Below are positions 1-7,515 of a stretch of 13,801 nt of DNA, piece by piece; the first letter of the stretch is position 1; the number at the start of each line of letters is the position of its first letter. Made by a program: the position numbers and the translations under genes. The notes beneath the pieces were generated by a model. The model searched no databases, was not told where the DNA came from, and was given only the letters and a program-made list of their open reading frames with translations. The stretch is from Bacillota bacterium (GTDB taxonomy: Bacteria > Bacillota > Clostridia > Oscillospirales > Ruminococcaceae), in the NCBI GenBank assembly GCA_023395695.1, contig JAEWYJ010000185.1, positions 1 through 13,801 of the forward strand. The letters run 5' to 3'.

Positions 1-14
1 TCTTCTTGAAAAAA

Positions 15-31
15 CCCCCCCCCCCCCCCCC
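15..31. repeat. 17-base poly-C homopolymer
   Basis: An uninterrupted run of 17 C on the plus strand, preceded by six A. It lies 15 bases beyond the stop codon of the chemoreceptor gene, so on that gene's strand it reads as 17 G followed by six T. It could be a slippage-prone tract or an assembly artefact near a contig edge; the sequence alone cannot decide. Confidence 0.9.
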
Positions 32-46
32 GACTTTAATGCGGCT

Positions 47-2098
47 TTAATATTTGAGATCATCAAAGCCCGGGACAGGCGTTCCCGCATATGCCGGTAC
101 CGGATCGGACGTTCGGGCGGCAAAGGCGTCGCCTTGCTGCAGCTTAAAGCCGCCGACCAGCGTTTCAAGCATCTGCGCCTGACCCGACAGCTCTTCGGAA
201 GCGGCCGCGCTCTGCTGCGCCGTCGCTGAATTGGTCTGAATGACCACCGAAATTTGCTCTATGCCCTGTGTAATTTGCACCACCTGCACAGCCTGCGTTT
301 CAGATACCGCAGCGATGGCCTGCACTTTTTTGCTGGCGCCGGCAGCCTGCTCGACCACCTGACTGAGCGACTTTGCGGTCTGGCCGGCAATTCTGGTGCC
401 CTTGTCGACGGCGTTTGTGGCGCGTTCGATCAGGGCTGTTGTACTCTTGGCCGCCTCGGCGCTCTTTCCGGCCAGATTGCGCACCTCGTCGGCTACAACG
501 GCAAAACCCTTGCCCGCCTCGCCCGCGCGCGCAGCCTCCACCGCCGCGTTGAGCGCCAGAATGTTGGTCTGAAAAGCAATATCGTCTATCGTCTTAATAA
601 TTTTGCCAATTTCGTTGGAGGCGCCAGCAATGTCGTTCATTGCCGCAATCATATGGGCCATCTGCTCGTTGCTGCGGTAGACGCCTTCTCCGGACTGTTC
701 GGAGAGCTGCCCCGCCTCACGCGCATTTTGAGCGCTGTCTTTAATTTGTGCCGAAATAGACGCCACCGTTGCCGAGAGCTCCTCAATGGCAGCGGCCTGT
801 TCGGTCGCACCCTGACTGAGCGCCTGCGCACCGGCCGCAACCTGATCCGATCCGCTGGCCACCTGGCCGGAGGCAATATTAATTTGCAGCAGCGTATGGT
901 TGAGCGCATTCAAAATTTTGGCCATGGCCTCCTTAATCTGCGCAAGATCGCCGGGGAAATCGGCCTCGGTTCGGAGCGTCAGGTCGCCGTCCGCCATCGC
1001 GCCGAGCACCCGCTTAATATCGCTGATAATAGCGCGCTGCGTCAGCGTAATGCGCTCGGTCGCAGCAGCCAGCTTGCTGGTTTCGTCCCGCGTGCCAACA
1101 GATGGCACGTCGGAGTGCAGATCCCCCTCAGAAAGGTCGGACAGGCGGCTGGTGCACAGCATGACGGGGTCGGCAATTCTTTTGGAAACCCGACCCGCTA
1201 TGACAACCGATACTGCCAGCGAAAGCACCAGCAGCGCCAGTATGGCCCCTGCCGCCAGCAGCGTACCCTGAATAAAATCCATTGTCGGGGCATTAATGGC
1301 AATGCTCCAGCCGTTGGTATCGGCAACCGGCGCATAAGCAATATAGCGCATCTGGCCGTTTAGCGTGCAGCGGTCAAAGCCGCTTTCACCGCTCTGCATA
1401 GCCGCATGAATCTGCGCCAGCGCGCTCAAGGAAGCGTCGTTCTGCGCCGCCGCCCCAAGATTTTCGCCGGCTTGCAGTGCATCCCCGTCGGTATGCGCAA
1501 CCGTGCCACCGGCAGCGTCGATCATATAAGCGCCGCTGTTGTCGCTGACATGAATAGATGCCATAATATCGTTTAAAAATGTTTCGGGCGGCACAAAGTA
1601 GACTGCGCCTATTACCTTGGTTCCGGGCACGCCCTCTTTCCAGAGCGGGGCGGCTACTATAATGGTTGTCTCACCGGTAATCTGGCTGATTAGCGGCTCA
1701 GAGACGCTGGCCTCGCCGGCAATAGCCTTTTTAAAATAGTCTCTCTCACTGTAATCCTTACCGTCAAACACACTTTTCCCGTTTTCATCCAGCACGTTGC
1801 CGCGGACAAAGCCATGCAGCTGGGCCCGCTGCGAAATAATCATCTGCTTATCCAGCAGCGGTGTCGCGGGGTTGGCAAGCCGAGGTCCGGCCCCCACCTC
1901 TATCGCGATGCTTTTATATTTTTCAAGCTCGTAGGAAACCCGTGCGGCAGCCAGAACGGCGGTTTCCTGCATAGTGTTGCGGATGAGATTCGACGTGCTT
2001 GCGTAATTAAGCGCTATAGCGGTTCCCCCAACCACTATAAGCGAAATGCACACAAGTGTAATAATTGCAGCCATAATTTTAGATTTTATGCTTTTCAT
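47..2098 (-). CDS. Methyl-accepting chemotaxis protein with periplasmic dCache sensor
   Basis: A 683-residue transmembrane chemoreceptor that would sense a small ligand outside the cell and control CheA through CheW. Visible parts: TM1 at about residues 9-30; an extracytoplasmic Cache-type sensor at about 31-275 (the stretch around 97-170 with [19 protein letters not shown] and APLW is typical of dCache_1); TM2 at about 279-303; a HAMP region from about 304, followed by a second HAMP-like segment near 365-405; and a long coiled-coil signalling domain with the conserved tip [14 protein letters not shown] near 509-522. The C-terminus (GFDDLKY) lacks a recognisable CheR/CheB-tethering pentapeptide. 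The start at 2098 is chosen because a G-rich Shine-Dalgarno lies 4 bases upstream and the next residues form a normal short cytoplasmic tail before TM1. An ATG 12 bases upstream has its AGG directly abutting it and fits less well. The ligand is unknown; the neighbouring catabolic operons suggest an amino or organic acid. Confidence 0.95.
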   Translation of the reverse strand: MKSIKSKIMAAIITLVCISLIVVGGTAIALNYASTSNLIRNTMQETAVLAAARVSYELEKYKSIAIEVGAGPRLANPATPLLDKQMIISQRAQLHGFVRGNVLDENGKSVFDGKDYSERDYFKKAIAGEASVSEPLISQITGETTIIVAAPLWKEGVPGTKVIGAVYFVPPETFLNDIMASIHVSDNSGAYMIDAAGGTVAHTDGDALQAGENLGAAAQNDASLSALAQIHAAMQSGESGFDRCTLNGQMRYIAYAPVADTNGWSIAINAPTMDFIQGTLLAAGAILALLVLSLAVSVVIAGRVSKRIADPVMLCTSRLSDLSEGDLHSDVPSVGTRDETSKLAAATERITLTQRAIISDIKRVLGAMADGDLTLRTEADFPGDLAQIKEAMAKILNALNHTLLQINIASGQVASGSDQVAAGAQALSQGATEQAAAIEELSATVASISAQIKDSAQNAREAGQLSEQSGEGVYRSNEQMAHMIAAMNDIAGASNEIGKIIKTIDDIAFQTNILALNAAVEAARAGEAGKGFAVVADEVRNLAGKSAEAAKSTTALIERATNAVDKGTRIAGQTAKSLSQVVEQAAGASKKVQAIAAVSETQAVQVVQITQGIEQISVVIQTNSATAQQSAAASEELSGQAQMLETLVGGFKLQQGDAFAARTSDPVPAYAGTPVPGFDDLKY

Positions 2099-2366
2099 AA
2101 TGCCCCCCATCCTTTTTTGAAAGCGGAAAATACCGGCTGCGTCTCGGCTTGAATCCCCCAAAAGCCCCAAAGGCCTCTCCAGATGCCAAACCGCCTCCCA
2201 TTCTAAAACACATCCCGACTCCGCTTAATTTTTTTCGCGCTACCTCGTCGCAAAAAATTCGGACAAAGAATATAGACTGCCATTTATATCCTGTTCCGAT
2301 GATGGAATTTTAGCATACTCGCCACGGCATTACAATGTGCGACAGAGCCAGGCCCTATTTTTCATA
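2099..2366 (-). other. 5' leader of the chemoreceptor mRNA
   Basis: About 270 bases lie between the predicted transcription start of the proximal promoter and the chemoreceptor ATG. I looked for cyclic-di-GMP and other common riboswitch signatures and recognised none. There is no convincing ORF and no strong hairpin. The long leader is unexplained. Confidence 0.4.
2103..2108 (-). promoter_or_regulatory. G-rich Shine-Dalgarno of the chemoreceptor gene
   Basis: On the minus strand, AGGATGGGGGGC precedes the ATG at 2098, with the G6 run 4 bases from the start. This supports 2098 rather than an upstream TTG (2170) in the same frame, which would add 24 residues that do not look like part of a chemoreceptor. 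Confidence 0.65.
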
Positions 2367-2373
2367 ATAATGA

Positions 2374-2401
2374 ATAATATTATTAGATAAGTGAATGTAA
2401 A
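2374..2401 (-). promoter_or_regulatory. Sigma-70-type promoter for the chemoreceptor gene (proximal)
   Basis: On the minus strand TTTACA (2396-2401, 5 of 6 to consensus) is followed after 16 bases by TATTAT (2374-2379, 5 of 6). The surrounding DNA is much more AT-rich than the rest of the window. It lies downstream of the operon terminator at 2500-2540, so the chemoreceptor gene appears to be its own transcription unit. Confidence 0.6.
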
Positions 2402-2409
2402 GTTTCACA

Positions 2410-2438
2410 AATACATTTTATTGAAGCCCTGCTGTCAA
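2410..2438 (-). promoter_or_regulatory. Sigma-70-type promoter for the chemoreceptor gene (distal)
   Basis: On the minus strand a perfect TTGACA (2433-2438) is followed after exactly 17 bases by TGTATT (2410-2415, 4 of 6). It lies just upstream of the proximal candidate, so the two could be tandem promoters or only one could be used. The repeat copy at 2457-2467 lies 18 bases upstream of its -35. Confidence 0.45.
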
Positions 2439-2456
2439 CGGAGCCTGCCTTGCATG

Positions 2457-2467
2457 CATTGCACTTT
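2457..2467 (-). promoter_or_regulatory. Isolated copy of the divergent-region operator-like repeat
   Basis: The 11-mer CATTGCACTTT on the plus strand (AAAGTGCAATG on the minus strand) matches the 12-bp repeat that occurs three times at 9919-9973. It sits between the end of the large catabolic operon and the chemoreceptor promoters, a plausible activator or operator position. A given 11-mer is expected by chance about 0.007 times on both strands of a sequence this long. Confidence 0.45.
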
Positions 2468-2499
2468 GTAAAACGCACCCCCGCCACTTAACAGATGGG

Positions 2500-2540
2500 C
2501 AAAACAAAGGAATGGCACAGCTTTTGCGCTATACCATTCC
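2500..2540 (-). terminator. Rho-independent terminator of the catabolic operon
   Basis: On the minus strand GGAATGG (2540-2534) pairs with CCATTCC (2515-2509), with an inner AGC/GCT stem separated by a symmetric 3-by-3 internal loop. The T-rich tail TTTGTTTTG follows (2508-2500). It begins 62 bases after the stop codon of the PLP lyase gene, the last gene of the operon, and separates it from the chemoreceptor gene. Confidence 0.75.
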
Positions 2541-2602
2541 CAATATTAGTTTTATTGATAGCATCATACCGCCTGATAACCGCCATCTTTGGGGACTGTA
2601 AA

Positions 2603-3664
2603 TTAAGGCTGCAAATTTTTGACCCATTCGGCCATTTCTTCGGTAAACAATAGCGGGGTGCCGCCGGTGTGGAAGAAAACAACAGTCTCATCGTCGTGAA
2701 ATGCGCCCTGCCGGACCAGATCAATATAAGCGCTCATAGCCTTGGCCGTATAGGTCGGATCCAGCAAAACAGCCTCGGTTCGCGCCAGAAGCAGCTGGGC
2801 CTCGCGGCTTTTTTCGGTGGGGACGGCGTAACCCGCGCCCATGTATTCGCCGTAGATGGTGATATCGTCCCTGTTAATTTTAAATGGATACCCCATGGCG
2901 GCGGCGTCCTTGTTAAACTCCTCCTCCACCATGGCCCGTCCCTCAGCAGGCGAGCGCGAAAGGGCAACTCCGTGAACCTTGGTATCCATTGAAAAAACGC
3001 GGGTACCCAACAGAACGCCGGTCAGCGTGCTGCAGGTCGCACCGGGGACAAAAATATGGTTGGCGTGAAGCCCCTGCGAATTAAGCTGGTAATTCAGCTC
3101 GCAGACCGCATGGACATAGCCGGCTGTTCCCTGCAAGGAACGCCCTCCCCGCGGGATGAGATAGGGCTTTTTGCCTTGTGCCTTCAGGGAGCCGATCACC
3201 TGCGCAATTTTTTCCTCTCCGGCCCGGAGTTTTTCCTTATCCAGCCGTTCAGGCGAAACGCTTGGGTCAATGTCATCCACAAAAACCTGTCTGGCGCCAA
3301 ACATTTTTTGTAAAATTCGGTTGCCCTCGTATACCCCGTCGTCCGGCTCGGTGAGAACCAGAATGCACGCCAGGCCCAGCTTGGCGCAGGCGGCGGCGGT
3401 AAGGCGGCCGTGATTTGTCTGCACTGTGCCCGAGGTGATGATGGTGTCGCAGCCCTTGGCAAGGGCATCGCCCAGCAAAAACTCCAGCTTTCGCAGCTTG
3501 TTTCCGCCGGTGGCCAGGCCGTTGAGATCGTCGCGCTTCATCAGTATGCGCGGGCCGCCAATGGCCTGCCGGAGGCGTTTAAGCTCCTCAAGCGGGGTCG
3601 GCAGGCTGGCAAGGTGCACCCGCGGCATCGTTTCATATCCCATGGTTGCCGCACTTCTTTCCAT
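2603..3664 (-). CDS. D-cysteine desulfhydrase / ACC deaminase family PLP lyase
   Basis: A 353-residue fold-type II PLP enzyme. Relatives remove ammonia (and sulfide where present) from small amino acids: D-cysteine to pyruvate, ACC to 2-oxobutyrate, L-cysteate to pyruvate. The PLP lysine is K56 in ATGGNKLRKLEF. The C-terminal DPTYTAKAM (302-310) and FHTGGTPLLF (331-340) resemble D-cysteine desulfhydrase more than ACC deaminase. Two active-site regions deviate from the usual family pattern: QTNHGR (82-87) has Thr where the family has Ser in QSN, and the phosphate-binding loop is GATCSTLTG (208-216) instead of a GSGGT-type loop. Substrate is therefore uncertain. It is the last operon gene, 27 bases after nhaC. 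No clear Shine-Dalgarno precedes the ATG at 3664; ATGs at 3643 and 3625 are possible alternative starts because homologues usually begin shortly before PRVHLASLPTPLE. Confidence 0.85.
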   Translation of the reverse strand: MERSAATMGYETMPRVHLASLPTPLEELKRLRQAIGGPRILMKRDDLNGLATGGNKLRKLEFLLGDALAKGCDTIITSGTVQTNHGRLTAAACAKLGLACILVLTEPDDGVYEGNRILQKMFGARQVFVDDIDPSVSPERLDKEKLRAGEEKIAQVIGSLKAQGKKPYLIPRGGRSLQGTAGYVHAVCELNYQLNSQGLHANHIFVPGATCSTLTGVLLGTRVFSMDTKVHGVALSRSPAEGRAMVEEEFNKDAAAMGYPFKINRDDITIYGEYMGAGYAVPTEKSREAQLLLARTEAVLLDPTYTAKAMSAYIDLVRQGAFHDDETVVFFHTGGTPLLFTEEMAEWVKNLQP

Positions 3665-3681
3665 TTTAATTATTTATAGCC

Positions 3682-3704
3682 GGCAGCCCGCTTAACGGGC
3701 CGCC
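3682..3704 (-). other. Intercistronic hairpin over the nhaC stop codon
   Basis: A 9-bp stem (GGCGGCCCG with CGGGCTGCC on the minus strand, one G-T wobble) with loop TTAAG. The nhaC TAA stop codon lies in the loop. No T-run follows, so it is not a standard terminator. It may protect the upstream mRNA end or reduce expression of the PLP lyase gene, whose start is 18 bases further on. Confidence 0.5.
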
Positions 3705-5155
3705 TTTATTTTTATGTTCCTGTTTATCGGCGCCTGCTCCTTGGGGATGGGCGCACCGGTTTCAGGGTCCACATACCAGACGGCAAAGCCGATAAACGCA
3801 TAGATCAGCGAAATGACCGGAACGAGGTAGCACAGGAACACGTAGGGGATATATTCGCTGTACAGTACCCCCAGCGTGCCGCAGAAATATACGGCATTGG
3901 TGTGCCACGGCATCAGCGTGCCGCCCAGTGTGCCGCAGTCCTCCATGGTGCGGGAGAGCACATCCGGCGAGACGCCTTTTTCCCGGTAGATAGGCGCAAA
4001 CAGTTTGCCGGTAAGGACGTGGGACATCGACATGGTACAGCCGATAGCACCGGCCATATAGGAGGTCAGCATGGTGCTCAGGACCAGGCTGCCGACCGAA
4101 TTAATCTTCTTGACGAACAGGCCCAGAAAGTTATTCAAAACCCCCATCTTATCAAGCATACCGCCCAGACCCATGGCAAAAATCATAATCATGCAAATAT
4201 CATACATGCTGACGATGCCGCCGCGGTTAAGCAGCTTATCCACCAGCAAAATGCCGGAATTGATTGAGAAGCCCTTATACATGGCGTAGATAACATCTTT
4301 AAACGAAGCCGCCTGAGAAATTATGGCCACAACCCCGCCGAACGCCCCGCCAAGCAGAATGGTGGGCAGAGCGGGCAACTTAAGCATCAGCAGGACAATA
4401 ATCAGAACAACGGGCAGCAGGGGCAAAAAGCCCATATTAAAATTGGAGGACAGACCGTTCATATACTCTACGACGGTGGTCGGATCATAATTGGCGACGG
4501 AATAGCGGGAGCCGATAACGCCAAACAGCACCATGGCGATCAGCCAGCCGGGTATGGTGCTGTAGCACATGGAGCGGATGTGATTGAACAGCTCGCCACC
4601 CGCCATTGCGGGAGCCAGGTTGGTGGTGTCGGAAAAGGGGGACATCTTATCGCCAAAAAGCGCGCCGCAGATAACCGCGCCGGCAATAATACCGGCAGGG
4701 AAGCCCATGCTCAGGCCTATGCCCATGCAGGCCAGCCCGGCCGAGGCCGCCGATCCGTAGGAGGTGCCGGTACAGACCGAAAGGATGGAGCACAGCAGCA
4801 TTGTCGCCGGCAGAAATATGCTGGGGCTTATAATCTTTAAGCCGTAATAAATCAGCGTGGGCACCGTGCCTGAAAGAATCCACGCGCCGATCAGGCAGCC
4901 TACAGCGGCAACGATGACAACCGACTGAAAGCCGTCCCGGACTCCGGTCAGGGCAAAGTCCTCTACTATTTTCCAATCCAGCTTTCGAATTTTGCAGTAG
5001 AGGAACATAATCATCCAGGTTAAAAACAGCGGAACAACCAAGGATAAGCCCATTCTTACGCAGGTGACAATTTCAGCAATAATAATAATCATCAGGATGA
5101 CGGAATCGCGCATAGAAACGATAGGTTTTTCGTTACTCTCGACAGATCTTTCCAT
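3692..5155 (-). CDS. nhaC: NhaC-family Na+/H+ antiporter
   Basis: A 487-residue polytopic inner-membrane protein with about a dozen hydrophobic segments and a short charged N-terminus. The signature GDKMSPFSDTTNLAP (168-182) is the hallmark of the NhaC family, which also includes MleN-type malate-2H+/lactate-Na+ antiporters. A second conserved region, PWHTNAVYFCGTLGV (416-430), is also present. A clear GGAGG lies 7 bases before the ATG. It sits between the aminotransferase (78 bases upstream) and the PLP lyase (27 bases downstream), so it is co-transcribed with catabolic enzymes. It could either balance Na+ and pH during fermentation or exchange an organic acid substrate or product. The family is certain; the transported partner is not. 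Confidence 0.9.
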   Translation of the reverse strand: MERSVESNEKPIVSMRDSVILMIIIIAEIVTCVRMGLSLVVPLFLTWMIMFLYCKIRKLDWKIVEDFALTGVRDGFQSVVIVAAVGCLIGAWILSGTVPTLIYYGLKIISPSIFLPATMLLCSILSVCTGTSYGSAASAGLACMGIGLSMGFPAGIIAGAVICGALFGDKMSPFSDTTNLAPAMAGGELFNHIRSMCYSTIPGWLIAMVLFGVIGSRYSVANYDPTTVVEYMNGLSSNFNMGFLPLLPVVLIIVLLMLKLPALPTILLGGAFGGVVAIISQAASFKDVIYAMYKGFSINSGILLVDKLLNRGGIVSMYDICMIMIFAMGLGGMLDKMGVLNNFLGLFVKKINSVGSLVLSTMLTSYMAGAIGCTMSMSHVLTGKLFAPIYREKGVSPDVLSRTMEDCGTLGGTLMPWHTNAVYFCGTLGVLYSEYIPYVFLCYLVPVISLIYAFIGFAVWYVDPETGAPIPKEQAPINRNIKIKAAR

Positions 5156-5233
5156 ATTAATCCTCCATCTTTTCTTGTCACGGTGTGTCTTCGGATATGC
5201 TGCTTTTAGAATGCTCCTTTTGCCCGGACCCGA

Positions 5234-6436
5234 CTACTTTTTAAGATTCTCAACCAGTTCTTTTATTCGGCGTACCCCCTCCTTAATGTTTTCTTCGCTG
5301 GTGGCGTAGGAAATACGGACAAATCGTTCGCAGCCGCTGCCCATACCCGCGGCGGGCACCGTCGCCACGTACTTTTCCAAAAGAAGCCTTTCGCAAAACT
5401 GCGCGCCGCTCAGCCCAAGTGCCGAGACATCAACCATGACGTAAAACGCGCCGTAGGGCTTGACATAGGACAACCCGTCGATAGCGTCCAGACCGTCCAG
5501 CATCATCTGCCGGCGACCCGCAAAGGCGGCGATCATTTCTTCAACCTGCTTTTGCGTGTTCGGGCTTTCCATCGCCTTGGCCAGACCGGCCTGAATAAAG
5601 GTGGGCGAGCAGGTGGTGGAGTACTGATGCGTTCTCAGAATACGCGCAGCCAGACTTTCTGCCGCCGCAATATACCCGATGCGCCAGCCGGTCATCGCAA
5701 AGGTTTTGGAGAAACCGCTGATGATAACCGCGCGCTCCTTCATGCCGGGAAACGAGGCAACGGAGGTAAAACCGGCGCCTTCATAGGTCAGCCTGCTGTA
5801 AATTTCGTCGGCCAGAATCATTATGTTATGTTCTGCCGCCAGCGCGCACAGCGCCTTGAGCGATTCGTAGCTGAACACCGCGCCGGTCGGGTTGCTGGGG
5901 TTGTTAAGCATAATCATCTTGGTCTTGTCGGAAATGGCGGCCCGGACCGCGTCCAGATTAATCTGAAAGCCATTTGCAGCGTCCAGTGGCACATCCACAT
6001 AGGCAGCGCCGCACATATAAACCAGACATTTATAGGAGATAAACGCCGGAGACAGGACAATGACCTCATCGCCTTCGTCCACAAAGGTGAAGAGTACATT
6101 GTTAAGCGCCTCCGCCGCACTGCTGGTTACGATAATTTCAGTCTCGGGATCATAATCGGCGCCCGTCTCTTTCCGGATATATCCCGCCAGCACCCGTCGC
6201 AGCGCGGGATATCCCCGATTAGAGGTGTAGTGGGTCTGGTTGTCGCGGATAGCCTCAATGGTGGCCTCCTTAATATCTGACGGCGTGTCAAAATCCGGCT
6301 CTCCCGCACTGAACGGAATGACCGGCAGTCCTTGTGCCCGCATAGCGGTTGCACGGTCCAGAATGGCGCGAATGGGAGAGGCCTCCACCTTGGTCAGCCG
6401 CCGCGCGCCCACCGCAAAATCGTAATTGCTTTGCAT
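5234..6436 (-). CDS. Class I/II PLP aminotransferase (AspC/PatA-like)
   Basis: A 400-residue fold-type I aminotransferase that would move the amino group of a substrate amino acid to a 2-oxoacid acceptor. Visible residues: SAGEPDFDTP (43-52) near the N-terminus; NNPSNPTG (178-185) with N182; D210 and Y213 in ADEIYSR; the PLP Schiff-base lysine K244 in SGFSKTFAMTGWRIGY; and the carboxylate-binding R374 in RFVRISYATS. The length is normal for subgroup I-gamma. An AGAGGT Shine-Dalgarno lies about 8 bases before the ATG. It follows the 2-hydroxyacid dehydrogenase gene by 68 bases. This pairing fits oxidation of an amino acid to a 2-oxoacid followed by reduction to the 2-hydroxyacid, as in the reductive branches of Stickland fermentation. 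Amino acid specificity cannot be read from the sequence. Confidence 0.92.
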   Translation of the reverse strand: MQSNYDFAVGARRLTKVEASPIRAILDRATAMRAQGLPVIPFSAGEPDFDTPSDIKEATIEAIRDNQTHYTSNRGYPALRRVLAGYIRKETGADYDPETEIIVTSSAAEALNNVLFTFVDEGDEVIVLSPAFISYKCLVYMCGAAYVDVPLDAANGFQINLDAVRAAISDKTKMIMLNNPSNPTGAVFSYESLKALCALAAEHNIMILADEIYSRLTYEGAGFTSVASFPGMKERAVIISGFSKTFAMTGWRIGYIAAAESLAARILRTHQYSTTCSPTFIQAGLAKAMESPNTQKQVEEMIAAFAGRRQMMLDGLDAIDGLSYVKPYGAFYVMVDVSALGLSGAQFCERLLLEKYVATVPAAGMGSGCERFVRISYATSEENIKEGVRRIKELVENLKK

Positions 6437-6504
6437 ATGCTTTACCTCTTTTCATTAATTCCGGCTCGGCCCGGGTTTGCTTCGGTTTTAAACAAAGCTT
6501 ATTC

Positions 6505-7461
6505 TCAGCAATAGGCGCTTTTGTCAACCACGTCGGGCCATTGCTTGCCTTGCAGAACCGTCAGGCACCCTTTTGCGCACTGCACCGACATACGGTCGAG
6601 CGCCTCTCTGCTCAACGCCGCCATGTGCGGCGTAACAATCAGGTTTTTGGCGCCAAACAGTGGGTTTTCGGCCCGGGCGGGCTCCTCACTGAAAACATCG
6701 ACTCCCGCGCCCGCAATAATGTTTTGATTGAGCGCATCGGCAAGATCGGCCTCGTTGACAATGGCTCCACGGCTGGTGTTGATTAGCAGCGCGGTTTTTT
6801 TCATCATCCGCAGCTCAGGGGCACCAATCATATTCTTTGTCTGCTCGGTCAGCGGATTATGGATGGTGATGATATCGCATTCCTGCAGCAGCCGGTGCAG
6901 GTCCTCGTAATACGCGCAGCCGGCTGCCTCCACCTTTTGGCGGTTGCCGGAATGGCTGAACCCGGCGACCTGCATGCCGACCGCACGGCAAATTTCGGCC
7001 ACGATGCGGCCGATAGCACCCACCCCGATAATGCCTACCTTTTTATCGCAGAGCTCAAAGGCTTTTTTTGCATCGCGAATTTTCCAGTCCCCCGCTCTGA
7101 GCGCACTGTCCGACTCCATGAAGTTTTTAGAGAGCGCAAACATCATAGCAACCGTGTGCTCGGCAACCGAGCGGTGGTTGGCCCCCGGTGTAAATACCAC
7201 CGGAATGCCGAGCGCCGTGGCATAGGCCACGTCAACATTGTCGTAGCCGACCCCGGTTCTTCCGATCACCTTGAGTTTGGGGCAGCTGTCAATAATCCGG
7301 GCGTCGCAGACGCCAACCCGGATAATAAATGCATCAGCTTCCCTCAGCTGATTCAGATAGCCGGCGGGCTCGGCGGAGTTTGCAATAAAAAGCTCGGCGC
7401 CGCTCTCCTTGAGAAGCGCCATTCCGGCCTGACTCAGCGCATGGGTCAAAACAACCTTCAT
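6505..7461 (-). CDS. D-isomer-specific 2-hydroxyacid dehydrogenase (SerA-like)
   Basis: A 318-residue NAD(P)-dependent dehydrogenase interconverting a 2-oxoacid and an (R)-2-hydroxyacid. Family residues are all present: RTGVGYDNVD (68-77), the Rossmann glycines GVGAIG (146-151), R231 in NTSRGAIVNEADL, E260 in SEEPA, and the catalytic H279 in VTPHMAAL. The position after the second Rossmann strand, usually acidic in NAD-specific members, reads GFSHSG (167-172) here, so NADP(H) use is possible. The protein lacks the C-terminal ACT domain of long 3-phosphoglycerate dehydrogenases. GGAGGG lies 8 bases before the ATG. The context (aminotransferase next, CoA-transferase and 2-hydroxyacyl-CoA dehydratase on the divergent operon) suggests a catabolic (R)-2-hydroxyacid maker like HadD/LdhA or FldH rather than serine biosynthesis. 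Confidence 0.9.
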   Translation of the reverse strand: MKVVLTHALSQAGMALLKESGAELFIANSAEPAGYLNQLREADAFIIRVGVCDARIIDSCPKLKVIGRTGVGYDNVDVAYATALGIPVVFTPGANHRSVAEHTVAMMFALSKNFMESDSALRAGDWKIRDAKKAFELCDKKVGIIGVGAIGRIVAEICRAVGMQVAGFSHSGNRQKVEAAGCAYYEDLHRLLQECDIITIHNPLTEQTKNMIGAPELRMMKKTALLINTSRGAIVNEADLADALNQNIIAGAGVDVFSEEPARAENPLFGAKNLIVTPHMAALSREALDRMSVQCAKGCLTVLQGKQWPDVVDKSAYC

Positions 7462-7515
7462 AATCTGGTCCCTCCATTTTAATCGCAGGAAACGGTAAGC
7501 ACGCCCGGTGCTCCC

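Noticed and set aside
254..1363. A 369-codon open frame on the plus strand opposite the chemoreceptor gene
   Set aside because: It is antisense to a clear chemoreceptor, is rich in Arg/Gly/Leu/His as expected for a shadow frame in GC-rich DNA, and shows no recognisable domain or Shine-Dalgarno.
2099..2366. Possible cyclic-di-GMP riboswitch in the chemoreceptor leader
   Set aside because: The conserved GEMM-type core and its paired stems could not be found.
2099..2450. Possible sigma-54 promoter for the chemoreceptor gene
   Set aside because: No GG-N10-GC pair was found on the minus strand there; the near hits have spacings of 7 or 11 bases. Sigma-70-type elements fit better.
6505..7461. 3-phosphoglycerate dehydrogenase of serine biosynthesis
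   Set aside because: The protein is short, without ACT domain, and lies inside a catabolic CoA-ester operon. A catabolic 2-hydroxyacid dehydrogenase is more likely, although the family similarity is real.
7498..7512. Small hairpin AGCAC/GTGCT between the 3-hydroxyacyl-CoA and 2-hydroxyacid dehydrogenase genes
   Set aside because: It has only five base pairs, no T-run, and such short stems are expected by chance in GC-rich DNA.
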